Assembly (NCBI GenBank): GCA_031761405.1
Contig: JASEVX010000003.1
Location: 114,703,831-114,767,830, forward strand
From: Serripes groenlandicus
Taxonomy: Eukaryota; Mollusca; Bivalvia; Cardiida; Cardiidae
Length of the DNA stretch: 64,000 bases
Direction of reading: 5' to 3'
This document shows, in pieces, positions 24,294 through 35,279 of the stretch. The stretch's first letter is position 1, and every line of letters starts with the position of its first letter. Below the pieces are notes generated by a model that was given only the letters and a program-made list of their open reading frames with translations, was not told the origin of the DNA and ran no database searches. Position numbers and translations under genes: made by a program.

Positions 24294-26279
24294 ACAAATT
24301 ACAAGAGAAAGTTGATGTAACGCATCAATGTCGCCGGATATCCATAGTGCAGTTATAACTAACATTATAGTAGTTGAATAAACAGTTATCAACTGGGGGG
24401 CATATTGGAACATCAGGGGTGTGGTCAAGTGAAAATGTATCATAACTTGTTTTGTTAACGAAGTGAATGATAATTGAAGCCTTTCATTGTTTATGATCAA
24501 TCTCCATTCCAAAGTAGGTTGACCATACACACAACCAACTAATTATTGATCATAAACAGTAATGGAAATGAGTAATCTTGCCAATCATTAGTCTTAGTAT
24601 GTATACAGTGCTTTCATTAAGGAATAATTATAAGATTTGTGAATTCCACATACACTTTAATCATGTTTAATACCTATTCATAATATCATATTATCATTTA
24701 TTATCATTTATTATCATTTAATTATCATTATTATCATTTATTATCATTTATTAACACTTCTTATTAGTACTTATATTGATTGATGTCTAGTGACTCATAA
24801 GCCATTTGTATGGCTGGGTAATACGCCCAATATGTACAATTATTACTAACAAATGTGAATGTTATACTGTTGTATTATTATATTGTATGTATAACTTATA
24901 TTACGTGTCACTTAAATAAAATATAAAACTACTACTACTACACTTTTCAAGATGTTTGTCAGAATATTTGAATTTTATTATTTTTCAATAAAACCACAAA
25001 ACAGACAATTTAGGATTTGCATGCAATAGCACTTTATTTTACCTTTCCTCTATTAAAGTCAACAGTGGACACCTTTGCAGCAATCTACTTTTAAAACAAT
25101 GAGATAAGGGTTAAATCGCTGAAGACATGAGTTTTCTCTTTTTCTCAAAATGATATTAGCTTGGCATCCTAATTATATCATACTTTAACAAATGTTGAAA
25201 TGTAGTCCAATATGTATAAATTAGACCACCTTCGAAATATAATATCAACTAAACAGTTAAATCTCATTGAAATTGTTGTATAATTTAAACTTAATTTCGA
25301 GCATAAACTGAGCCCTACAACATGTTAATTTATTTTAATTCTTTCCTTCCTTTTTTATAATGAAAATAACAAACTACTCATGTTTTAAAATTATATTATG
25401 ATGAGCGCCTTTGTGTCAATGATGCATAACAATATGCAGATCGGAAGCAATATGCCTTTAGAGAATTAAATGACACATTTAAAATTGTCAAGGACGAAAT
25501 AATTGTGTACGAAAGACCCGATTCTTTCTTATTCGCAGAGGTGTCGTTCTTGAAACTCTCTTTATAGGCAGTTAGTGTTCGTTCAAAGTAATTTTTCTAT
25601 TAAAACCAGTTTTATCTCGGTTTGTTCTTTTCTTCCTATGTTTCGAACCAAATAAACATTTTAAATCACCTATGATTTACTATTTGTAAGTGAGTGTAAA
25701 GAGCGTGTAAAGAGCGGCTCTCTGCAAAGGTGATTGATCTACGCAGTTGTTATTATTCGCGAGTCACGCGTCAACAGTTTTAGCTTAGAAACAGTTCATA
25801 GTTTAGATATACATGGATAAACATTATAAAATGCCTTCTTCACAAATCAAGACGTCTCTTTGAACATGAAAATAACATTCAGTAAGTTAAAATTGCCATT
25901 AAAAGGAGAATATTCTGTTGCAAGCAGGTGCGCGTATGTAAACAAATTAGACTGTGCGACGTAAAGGTTTGTAGTTATCGCCTTTTGATTACATGTAGTA
26001 TATAGTGTAAAATGAAGTATACCAGTCTAGCTAATAGGGACTGTTTTGTCTTCGTAAATAAAACAAAAAAAACATAAATACGAGTCAAAATAAAGAAACT
26101 GAAAATACCTAAAACATCGAAATATTTATTTCATTTTAGATGTGTCATTACTTAGTGTTTTTAAACAAACACAATTGTAATATGTTCAAGACATCTAAAT
26201 GTGTTTCTTTCTAATAATAATCCCCCCCTCCCATGTCATTTCCGAAAACCTATTAAAAATGGAAGTCGCGGGACTAATA
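24294..26279 (-). repeat. Inverted repeat block A, right copy
   Basis: Reverse-complement partner of 12302-13953. It is longer mainly because of the LINE-tail insertion at 24659-24938. Confidence 0.9.
24659..24938 (+). mobile_element. LINE 3'-end insertion with target duplication
   Basis: Flanked by TACACTTT at 24651-24658 and 24939-24946. The insert ends 'aataaaatataaaactacta' with a short (ACT)n tail, as in 5'-truncated non-LTR retrotransposons, and contains an ATTATCATTT repeat near its left end. Block A's other copy (13584-13591) has the undisturbed site. Confidence 0.75.
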
Positions 26280-27540
26280 ATTGAATTGCTATGGTAGTAA
26301 CTTCTGCTTTTCAAGCAATGAATTCAAGTCATCAAGAGCATTTGCATCAACAGTAAAAAGAAGACAACCATGATGATCCTTAATCGCTTACCTGATTAAA
26401 TAGAAAACAAAGTTTTCAATGTTCTTACGATATGCATAAAAGGAAAACTAGACAGAGGGTCAACCAAGGAACTTGTGTGCAAAGTTATTTTCAAATCAGG
26501 CCTGTACTTTTGGACAAGTTTGGCATTTTCCTTTGATTTCTTCGAACAACTTTGAAAGAGGAAGACCGACGGAAAATTCCTGTGTAATTGTTCTAAAATT
26601 GGTCGATTGGTTTAGGAGGAAAAGTTGTTAGTAGAAAAATGTGAACGGACAGACGACGCCGGACGATCACAAAAGCTCTCCTGTACTTCATGCTCAGGTG
26701 AGCTACACAATCAAGAATAATAGTGCTATGCAAAAGGACAACTGATCTCTTGCAACAAAATGAATGCCTGGATGAGTCAGTGTCGCCATGCGGTCTGCTA
26801 TGGATATACTCTGTTAACCTTGTGCAAACTTATTATCAAATCAAGTCAGTACCTTTTGACAAGAATATTTTTACAGCTTTTTTCAATTCTTCTACTTTTT
26901 CTGATGCCATAGCCATCAAAGTTCTACATGGAATTCAATTATTTGACCATTGTGAAAGAGGACCACCTAACAAACATTTCTGAGAAATTATTTTAAATGT
27001 GTCGATTGGCTTAGGAGAAGTTGTTTTTAGGATAATGTGAACGGATGGACGGACCCCCATCTGACGGTGAGTGATCACAATAGCTAAGGTGAGTTAATAA
27101 AACCTTCAAAGATCTGTTTTCATTTCATGTCAATCCATTAACAATCAAAGAAATACAAGCAGCTGTGGGAAAGATTCCTCAAATTGTTGAAGTCCTTGAA
27201 GAAAAAGCTTTTGGTTGACCTGTTGACAGAAAGGCTCGACAGCAAGACACCTATCATTATGTTAGAAATTGAAAATTCTAGCTAGAATTCATTTAATAAT
27301 TTCATAAACTCTGCAAATATATTTGCATACAGTAAAGACCTTGATCAGTTTGTTTATGCACTGCTCTATGGACAGTCACTAAAGTGGCCACTAGCTCAGA
27401 CCAGTCTCTACACTCTCTGGAACTCAATATATTATTTTTATCTGAGTATTCCAAAAATTGATTATAATTTCTTTCAAACGCAAAGCAGGGCAAGTCCTTT
27501 TTTAAATATTCAGCATTGAAAGGGTTAAGGTTTTAATCAG
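26280..27540. other. No gene seen; repeat ends
   Basis: Contains two ends of the bivalve repeat: 'gacgacgccggacgatcaca' and 'gctcaggtgagc' near 26650-26710, and a similar end near 27050-27095. ORFs here resemble no known protein. Confidence 0.5.
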
Positions 27541-27544
27541 TTCC

Positions 27545-27780
27545 AGGCCCCAATTCCACCAACGATACTCAGGGCTAAGTCATACTTAAATACTTAAGAG
27601 CGTATTTCATCATTTTAGTTTTCCTAATAAAAAGGCCAAAATGTTTTATTTCTTTACAAGTATTGTTGGTCAACTTAATCATATTTTACAAAATATAAGG
27701 GAAGCAAAAATGACGAAATAGGCTTCCAAGTATTTAAGTATTACTTAGCCATAAGTAAGGTTGGTGGAATTGGATCCAGA
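27545..27780. mobile_element. Foldback MITE, ~235 bp, ~60-bp inverted ends
   Basis: Left 'cccaattccaccaacgatac' and 'gggctaagtcatacttaaat' pair with right 'agtattacttagcc' and 'ggttggtggaattgg'. No ORF. Confidence 0.75.
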
Positions 27781-27888
27781 GATCACATTACATGATGCTT
27801 CATGAATGCTTCAGCTTGTTTATTTCTTAAATTGTTGTAAAATGCCTAGGTCTAGATTTGGGCGAATAGGCATCTCATTTGCTCATAA

Positions 27889-28185
27889 TATCTCTCTTAC
27901 TACTTAACCAAACCCTAGGTTGTGGGTACAGACTTGCCTAAATGAAACAATTCTTTTGAAAACCCACAACAAAAGGTGTTATGATAAAACAATAGGAGCT
28001 CTGAAAATGTCTAATAGCCAAAAGGGGTTACAGAGCTCTAGATAAGGAGCATTTGCTTGTTCTATAATCCTTATTTGATCCGCTAACCCTATGTTGTCGG
28101 TACTCAAAATAATCGTATTAATGAGACGATTCCTTTAAGTACCTACATCATAGGGTTTGGTTGGATAATAAGAGAGATATAGTGG
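27889..28185. mobile_element. Foldback element, ~0.3 kb
   Basis: Left 'tatctctcttactacttaac' and 'caaaccctaggttgtgggta' are mirrored at the right by 'gtacctacatcatagggttt' and 'ggataataagagagata'. Confidence 0.7.
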
Positions 28186-28993
28186 GGAAAAGAGAAATTA
28201 ACCCCTCCATATCTGGTCCTCTGAGGGTTAGCGTTAGGGCAAACACTAACCCTAAATAAATCAGTGAGAAATTGATGCAGCAGACGCCTTTGAAATCATC
28301 AAGTTCTTCTAGAAAATATCGAAAAAAAAACTGTTAATGAGAGTGCAATTATTTTATAGAAATGAAAAATTATCAAAAAATGGCAAATTGCTCATGAAGA
28401 GCAATTTCTTTTTTATCCAAAAAATATTCAAGTGTTGTCTGCTGCAGATGCGTCAAAATTCATCTGCAGATGAGAAATGATTATCTGTTGTAAAATGTGT
28501 TGTCCAGTGGTCATTACCTTCTCCTTCTTCTAAATAAATAAGTGAGAAATAGATCAACCATCACTGGCCACACCAGAATGAAAAATGCTGTTCTGCCTGT
28601 ACGGTTTTGAAATGGCCACCAAGTCTGCAAAATATAATAAATATATGTGTATGTATCATGTGACGTTAACTTTTAAAAGCCTTTTCACTGATAAAGATGA
28701 ATTAAATCACCACAACATCACTCCTCATTTGAACTCATTCTGGGAAACAGAACAAGAAAACCAAATAATACCAGTATTGCTCAACTGCTGAACTGTGAAA
28801 TAAACCTGTACACTTTGGGCATAAAGAGTAAAACAGCCCTATCCATCAAGTGCCTTGTTTCTTTTACCAGACAACATGACATGAAGGTCAGCCAGCCTAG
28901 GAGCAATTCTATGCAATTCTTTGAAAATCAGGTCAATAATATATGAGGAGAAGACTTCCTAACCTTTCACTTAAGGCATTCCGGCCTGATTTA

Positions 28994-29195
28994 CCCTTTC
29001 CCCCATGTAGACGCTTCCTGACGCCTCTGCAGCAGACCGCTTTTTGAAAACGAAGTGACAAAAGAAGTAATTACTCAAAACGAAGAATTTCTCCTTTTGC
29101 CACAATGATTTCCACTTTTAGTCATAGGTTATCCATTCAATTATAGCGATTTTCTATCAAAGTCGTCTGCTGCAGAATTGTCGTATGAAGTTTGA
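28994..29195. mobile_element. piggyBac-like MITE
   Basis: CCCTTTCCCCCATGTAGACG at the left; 'tgcagaattgtcgtatgaag' at the right; internal 'ctccttttgccacaatga'. The terminal TTAA has decayed. A more degraded relative lies at ~28265-28480. Confidence 0.75.
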
Positions 29196-29345
29196 ACTTT
29201 TAAACCCCTTTTCAATATCGCTGGCACACATGTTATAGACGGTCACCTAATGAGCATTTGTGTCAAATTATTTTGAATTCAGATGCACAATTTCAGAAGA
29301 AAAGAAGTTTAATTGATATATTTCGTCATTCTATACATCTCTTTA

Positions 29346-29605
29346 GATTAAGATGTGATTGATTGCTGGGGTTTAACGCCATTTTCAAAAAAGAAATCAG
29401 TCATATAACGACGGCAAGTTCACCTACTCATATGTTTCTTGGCTTTCTCACACCAGTACTTCATACAACATTCTTTCAAAGCAACTGGCTGCTTTTCAAC
29501 ATATACTGATAGCCCATTGGTGGAAGACGAATGACGCTTGTGTCAAACGTCGGAAAGAATATTGGCCTAGCTAAGGTTCAAACTCACAACCACTGGATTG
29601 AAGCG
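29346..29605 (-). mobile_element. tRNA-headed SINE, minus strand
   Basis: Left end 'gattgattgctggggtttaa', body 'cttggctttctcacaccagt' and 'cccattggtggaagacgaat', and at the right a B-box-like 'aaggttcaaactcacaacca'. Same family as 37915-38430 and 42936-43128. Confidence 0.7.
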
Positions 29606-30486
29606 AGTTATGTCCTATAATGAGAAGCATATCTATGTTTCCAGAAGTAATTTTACACTTAAATGCCTCCACGACAAACGTCAAATGTTGAAGTTCTATC
29701 GTCTGTCTGTTTTTTACCACGAGAAAGGGTTCACGAACAGCTTCATCTACCAATGGGTTCCTCTTGCATACAGCAGTTCCGACAGCAAATCATTATACGT
29801 TACATCTAGATATCCAGAAAATGTGGTCTTCTTGTTATATAACTTCATCATTTACGTACAGCTATTGTTTATGATCATTCTTAAAACTAAAAAGTTCGTA
29901 ACGTGTCTTCGACATGTCTTCCCACAACAGTGACGGTATCCTTTTCCAAAAATGAATATCTCCAATCTAAACAACGACTAAGCATCACAATTGTCTTGAA
30001 TATAGTCTACTGTATTTAAACGGTGAGTGTTACTTGAACTTCCATAGCCTGAAGTTACTTAAAATAACGACTTTCAGATCTAACACAACTATTCATTTTC
30101 AAAACACGGCGGTTGACATACATGTACATGTTGACCTATGGCGTGTACTGAAGCGACGGCCAATCAGGCAATACTTACACTTCTACTAAGAATATGTTCG
30201 AGTTAATATTGTCGTGTAAAGGTATTTTGTCACACCAGATATACAAATTAAGTAGTAATAATCGAGAAATGTGGAGTTAAAGTGGGAACTCTTTAGCTTC
30301 CGTATGTCGTGTGTACACAATGTAATTCGGCGCGTATTTATGTACGCGCGTGACGTCATTATATTTAGGTAGAGACAAATATGAATGGGCTGTTGTGATT
30401 TGTGTATGTTATTTCTTAAAACTACTTAAAATGAATGTATATTTACCTGAAAACATAATTGTGCATGCAAGATAAATAGAATAGAC

Positions 30487-30613
30487 GTCCCTGACTTTCG
30501 ACATAAACTTTATCTGACTCGGCTGAGAGAAGTGATAATTGTCTCGCCAGAGGCTCGACAATTATCAATTCTCCCAACCTCGTCAGATTAAGTTCATATC
30601 TTAAGCCAGGGAC
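30487..30613. repeat. Hairpin repeat H1 (imperfect ~58-bp arms)
   Basis: GTCCCTGAC ... 'gtgataattgtctcg' pairs with 'cgacaattatcaatt' ... GGGAC; central 'ccagagg'. The arms differ at many positions but would fold on either strand. Confidence 0.75.
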
Positions 30614-30740
30614 ATAATATTCTCTATATATAAACGAATATGATTTCAGTTGCTCTCGGTCACGAAACAGTGGTACGAATATACAAGCTTTGGAATTTGT
30701 TTGCGATCATTAATCACGTGGTACCATCCTATGTCGGTAG

Positions 30741-30780
30741 TATAAATACCGCGAAGTTACATTTAGTTGCCATCTCAGTC
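30741..30780 (+). promoter_or_regulatory. Possible TATA box plus initiator
   Basis: TATAAATA at 30741-30748 and TCAGTC at 30775-30780, spaced as in an animal core promoter. Short overlapping ORFs follow (to 30991) but look like nothing known. Confidence 0.3.
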
Positions 30781-31379
30781 CAACAGCAGTTAATTGATTA
30801 TCGACGTGGTTTGTTTTGTGAATTGTTCTTCTCGACTTTGCTACACTACGGAAGTACCGATGAACAACAGAGCCGAAAGCTTGTCCAGATCAATATTTAC
30901 GACCAGAAAGCTTTTTGTCAATTTTTGGGAAAATTTAGCAACTCTTTGGCAGTTTCATGTACGTTTCTCTAGTCGCCTTTCGATGATATGAACCTTTGAC
31001 AGCGACATACAAACAATACGTGTACTATATGCACTGTCTATCTATCCTAATTTCATAGGAATTTCTCTTTATTACATGTTTGTCTAAGACACCGGCCTGT
31101 TCCTTCACTTTGTATCAACGCAAGAGTATTGTTCGCACGTTGAGTTATGAGAAAGAATACACGTTGATTTATCCTTGTTTTGTCACCACATTTAGTACTA
31201 ATGGAGCACAATAATTGGCGTCACACATCTCTTGTAGGTGATATAAATGGACCACTTCTGCATAGATCTCTCTGTCACGCTTTGACTCTGTGTGATATTT
31301 CAACTAAGCATATACAGGCGACAGATGTGTTCCTACATCCAGATTTGGAATGACTGGGAAGAATCTAGGTTTACTTGAT

Positions 31380-31645
31380 CCTACATGTTGAATGAATTAT
31401 AAGAGTTTGGTGATTCTTGCTATTTCAACTGACACATGTGTTCTTACATCCAGATGTGGCATGACTGCGAAGAGTTTGGTGATTCTTGCTATTTCAACTG
31501 AAACATGTGTTCCTACATCCAGATGTGGCATGACTGCGAAGCGTTTGGTGATACTTGCTATTTCAACTGCAACATGTGTTTCTACATCTATATGTGGATG
31601 GAAAGTTAACAGATCCGTCATACTTGCTATGTGTACTTATACATC
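31380..31645. repeat. 69-bp tandem repeat, ~4 copies, open on both strands
   Basis: Unit 'ggtgattcttgctatttcaa' ... 'atccagatgtggcatgactg' 'cgaagagttt'; 69 bp = 23 codons, so frames stay open on both strands. The last copy is diverged. Peptides resemble no known family. Confidence 0.8.
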
Positions 31646-32195
31646 TGTTACAAATTGAACGCTCTTCAGACATCTAATTGATAGTGTAATCTATAAAAGC
31701 GAATTTACCAGACACTCTCAACTGTCTAGTTCGTGGTATGACTGAATACAGAATACAGATGATATATTTTGTAAATAAATGCCTCTGCTCAGGCCAATAT
31801 TACACTATGATATATATAATTCATGTTTTTTTTGTTTCCATAATATGCGAAACAGTAGAAATAGAACTCATTTGTTTCCATATTATGTGCAACAGTACAA
31901 ATAGAGGAATATTCAAGGGACTGTGTGAACCTTTACATCCCCAAGAACATTCATTGATAATTTGCAATGCAGATCGAAGCAATTATCAATAGGTGCTAGA
32001 GGTAAAACCCTAAGTGATATTTTATTTCAAAATATGAGCTATGATTAATTTTGTCTAAACAGAAATATGTTTTAATATGTTTTTAAATTCTGTTATAATG
32101 CAGTATAACTTCATTTTAGCTAGATGGCAAAATGATCTTCTTCTATATTGAATATGATGTTTTGATGAGAGATGGCAATATATACATGTATCATA

Positions 32196-32593
32196 TACCT
32201 GCACATTTTCCGGCACAATCAAATACAGATGGTCATTCGCAATTAAAACATGACGGATTAAAATTCCAAGTATGGTAATTGTAAGTCACTGAAATATGAT
32301 GTGACGTCATTTAAATATGCTTTTACGTCATTCAAAATATGGTATTATATTTTACGTGTAAATTATGTTATTTCTTTATTTAGAATATAGCATTTTGTAT
32401 TTGTTTTCTTTATTTTGTACGTGATTTATAATGAAAGGGAAATTATGTTGCATTATAGATACAGGTTTAAATAGTGTCTACTCGGGGCGTGGACAAATTG
32501 GCAGGACCTCCATTCTCGCCAGATATCAATTATCCAGGCCTCTCGTAGTACAATACTAAAACCTGTATCGCTAATGCAACCTAATATTCCCTG
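32196..32593 (+). repeat. Dispersed repeat with hairpin H2, left of the deaminase
   Basis: Starts 'atacctgcacattttccg', continues with a TGACGTCAT-rich stretch, and ends in an inverted repeat (32436-32593; 'gttgcattatagatacaggt' against 'acctgtatcgctaatgcaac'). Direct copy at 37461-37905. Confidence 0.75.
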
Positions 32594-33589
32594 TGTATAT
32601 GGTGGGTACATCATGAATGCTGTAGATCAAGATTGTTCGGCAAATTTTGATTGTCGACCATTTTCCTGGTAATCCATAAACGCAGTTGCTATATGTAAAT
32701 AATTCAAGATGTTAACACTTTATTCACTTTATCCTACAAAGTACATTGCCTCAAATACATATATATAAGTTCAGAACTTGAAAAAAGAAAAAGAGACATT
32801 TGACCTTGAAATATAAAGGGGCATGTAGTGGACAGCTGGTATTTCTTATATCCTGACAGACATTAAACATATATTCTCTCATGGATGTAACGTATAAAGT
32901 GGTCTAGCACAGAGAAATTGCCTTTCCTACCTTTTCAGTCATGTTCATATTTAGGTTTAGCTTAAAATTACTGACATTTGGAATGAGATAAACGGTTTTC
33001 AAATACATATATAATCGAATATATATATATATATATGTATAATCCAATTAATTATTCATAACTGTATTATAAATAACCAAGTCTATTCAATAGTTCAGCC
33101 CAATGTCTTCTTCGGGATACTACAAAGAGCATAGAGTATGATGCATCAATCTTGAAAGCAATGAACACGAAGACTCATGTCCTATTGCTTTCCATATGGA
33201 AGTTGTATAGTTTGTAATATCCTGAAGAAGACCCATATTAATTGAGATACGTATTTAATTCCATACTGAAAAGAACTGTTAAATATGTATCAAGTATGCA
33301 ACTCATTACCTCTACTTTCGTACAACAGATTTTCAATGGAAAATAATGACCGTTGAGGTACATGTAGTTGTTCTTGTCACCCTGCACATCTATAGTATAC
33401 ATATGTGTGTAGTAAATATGTTCATGATATTATATCCATTGTCAAATATGTATTTGTCTTTAACAGCAAATGTTGGATTTTGATGATCCAAAATTTATTT
33501 TGCCATTATTTTAAAAAGTCGTCTTTTGCAGACCTGTCAAAAACCGACCACATATGTTTGGTAATGAGGTAAGTCAGTGTTTGTACAAA

Positions 33590-33670
33590 TATACCAAAGG
33601 GCACCTAAGCATGACCGCCGTGACTTGGGCTCATAACTAACGACGCTAATCACTCGGCCACGGTGGATTT
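33590..33670 (-). mobile_element. SINE head fragment
   Basis: 'cgctaatcactcggccacgg' and 'gggcacctaagcatgacc' match the right half of the SINE at 19617-19845. Confidence 0.6.
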
Positions 33671-33712
33671 CACATGATCTAATTTACAGGCTAGGTTCAT
33701 ACCCTTACAAAA

Positions 33713-33965
33713 GTTCCACGAGAAAAACAACATTATGGATTATTGGTAATGTATCGATCCAGATCAGTCTGCGCTGACTGTTCAGGCTAATTATGGCCGA
33801 CATATTCCGTCTCATGAGGATAGAGGTATAGAGTAATGATTCCTGAAACAGAAAATCCACACGATGTGAAAAGTGTCTGTCCAGGTTAGTCTTCGCGGCT
33901 TAGGCTGATCCGGGTCAATACTTTACGCAGAGTCCATAATGCTAGTTTTCTCGTGGAACGGCTCA
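33713..33965. mobile_element. TGAGCC-type MITE
   Basis: Left end lacks TGAGCC but begins 'gttccacgagaaaaacaaca'; right end is the inverse of TGAGCCGTTCCACGAGAAAA. Core 'gactgttcaggctaat' and 'gaggatagaggtatagagta'. Confidence 0.85.
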
Positions 33966-33969
33966 TATC

Positions 33970-35170
33970 ATTTATCTATCATGCATCTGTACAGCATGAT
34001 CCATGCCAAGTTCACTTATACCAAGTCTTTAAACAAAACAAATATCCGAATATTGTATATAAAAAAAGAAATAAATAGGCCCTAAAGATGTAGGGATCAG
34101 TTTGTCGAGGAGTTTTGAAATAGGATATTGTTCAGTTGGTGACAATAGGACAAACTGTCAACGCCGGACTATCTAAGGCATGAATAAAACGTGATTCCTA
34201 ACTAACACAAGCGGAATGGTGAACAAAATAAGAAATAACCAGAGAGTTGTCAAATTAATTTTTAATTAACTGAAGAGGAAATAAATAAATAACCAGATAT
34301 TAAAAAAAATAAGAAGAAAATAAAGAAAAAACAAGATAAACAGAAGTCTCAAGGAGCAACACTGGTCAGATTTTTGTTTTAAATACACCAAAGGTGAACT
34401 AACCTTGAAACCGGAAATAATAAAAACAAAGTATATAAAATGTAAAAACAAGAAGAAAAGGGGCAACTATCAGTTGTTTATCTTTTGTATTTAGTTCCTG
34501 TTTCTAGAATACTTTGACTTATCCTATAACACTTCGCATATACCTTTCTCCCTGTGTTTTTTTGTTGCGATGGCTTGACTTATATGCTGAATTATCTAAC
34601 TGATTTAGTATTTAGATTAATGCCATGGTTTATCACGGTTCTAGCTCATACTGTGTACAAGAAAAACTGCATATAACGCACACGTTTTCCGTGGCGAGTC
34701 CTTGTTAATTGTTCGACTTTGAAAATATCACTGACTTTGACGTCTAAATAAAGTTATGTTGTGCAAAATGCGGAATTCTACGTTCGATAACAAGGATCTG
34801 ATTTGCTGAATGTTGATTTCTTTGTAAATATTATGATCTCGTAATTCGTACGTCTATATATAAGTCTTTTCCTTTAAATGTTGAATTCTACTTTCGCTTT
34901 CTGATCCCTGATTGAATGGAGAGAGGGTCATATGAACGCAACCTTCTGTCGGTCGTCAGATCACAATTATGTAGCGAACATTGTGATGTGATTTGAATCA
35001 GAGTGATCGAACTCGTTTATCTTTTTAGAAAGGCATTTCTTGTTTGTAAAGTAAAACCTTGCACCATGCCGATAATGTACGTATTTAACTCTTGGCTTTG
35101 AAACAGTGCATACCGTGTTATACAATATACATTTACATACAGATATACGTTTGTTTAAATCCGTTATGTT
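33970..35170. other. No gene seen; upstream region of the deaminase
   Basis: AT-rich, with no supported exon. The 81-codon minus ORF at 34967-35212 overlaps the presumed promoter and resembles nothing known. Confidence 0.5.
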
Positions 35171-35172
35171 CA

Positions 35173-35183
35173 ATTCTATATAT
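35173..35183 (+). promoter_or_regulatory. Possible TATA box of the deaminase gene
   Basis: A TATATATAA-type run lies about 100 bp before the preferred start codon. Other TA-rich runs at 35215-35228 and 35264-35271 could serve equally, and the whole region is AT-rich, so this is a weak call. Confidence 0.25.
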
Positions 35184-35279
35184 AAACTATTTACCGATTG
35201 AAATGATAACATTGTATATATGTATATAAGATATCAGGGTATATACATTAAGTACGCCAACGCTTATATAACAACGACA

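Noticed and set aside
29598..29933. 111-codon plus-strand ORF
   Set aside because: Begins inside a SINE head and has no family signature; hydrophobic end is explained by AT-rich DNA.
30640..30972. 110-codon plus-strand ORF near a TATA-like site
   Set aside because: The TATA-like motif lies inside the ORF, the frame resembles no known protein, and a second overlapping frame is equally open.
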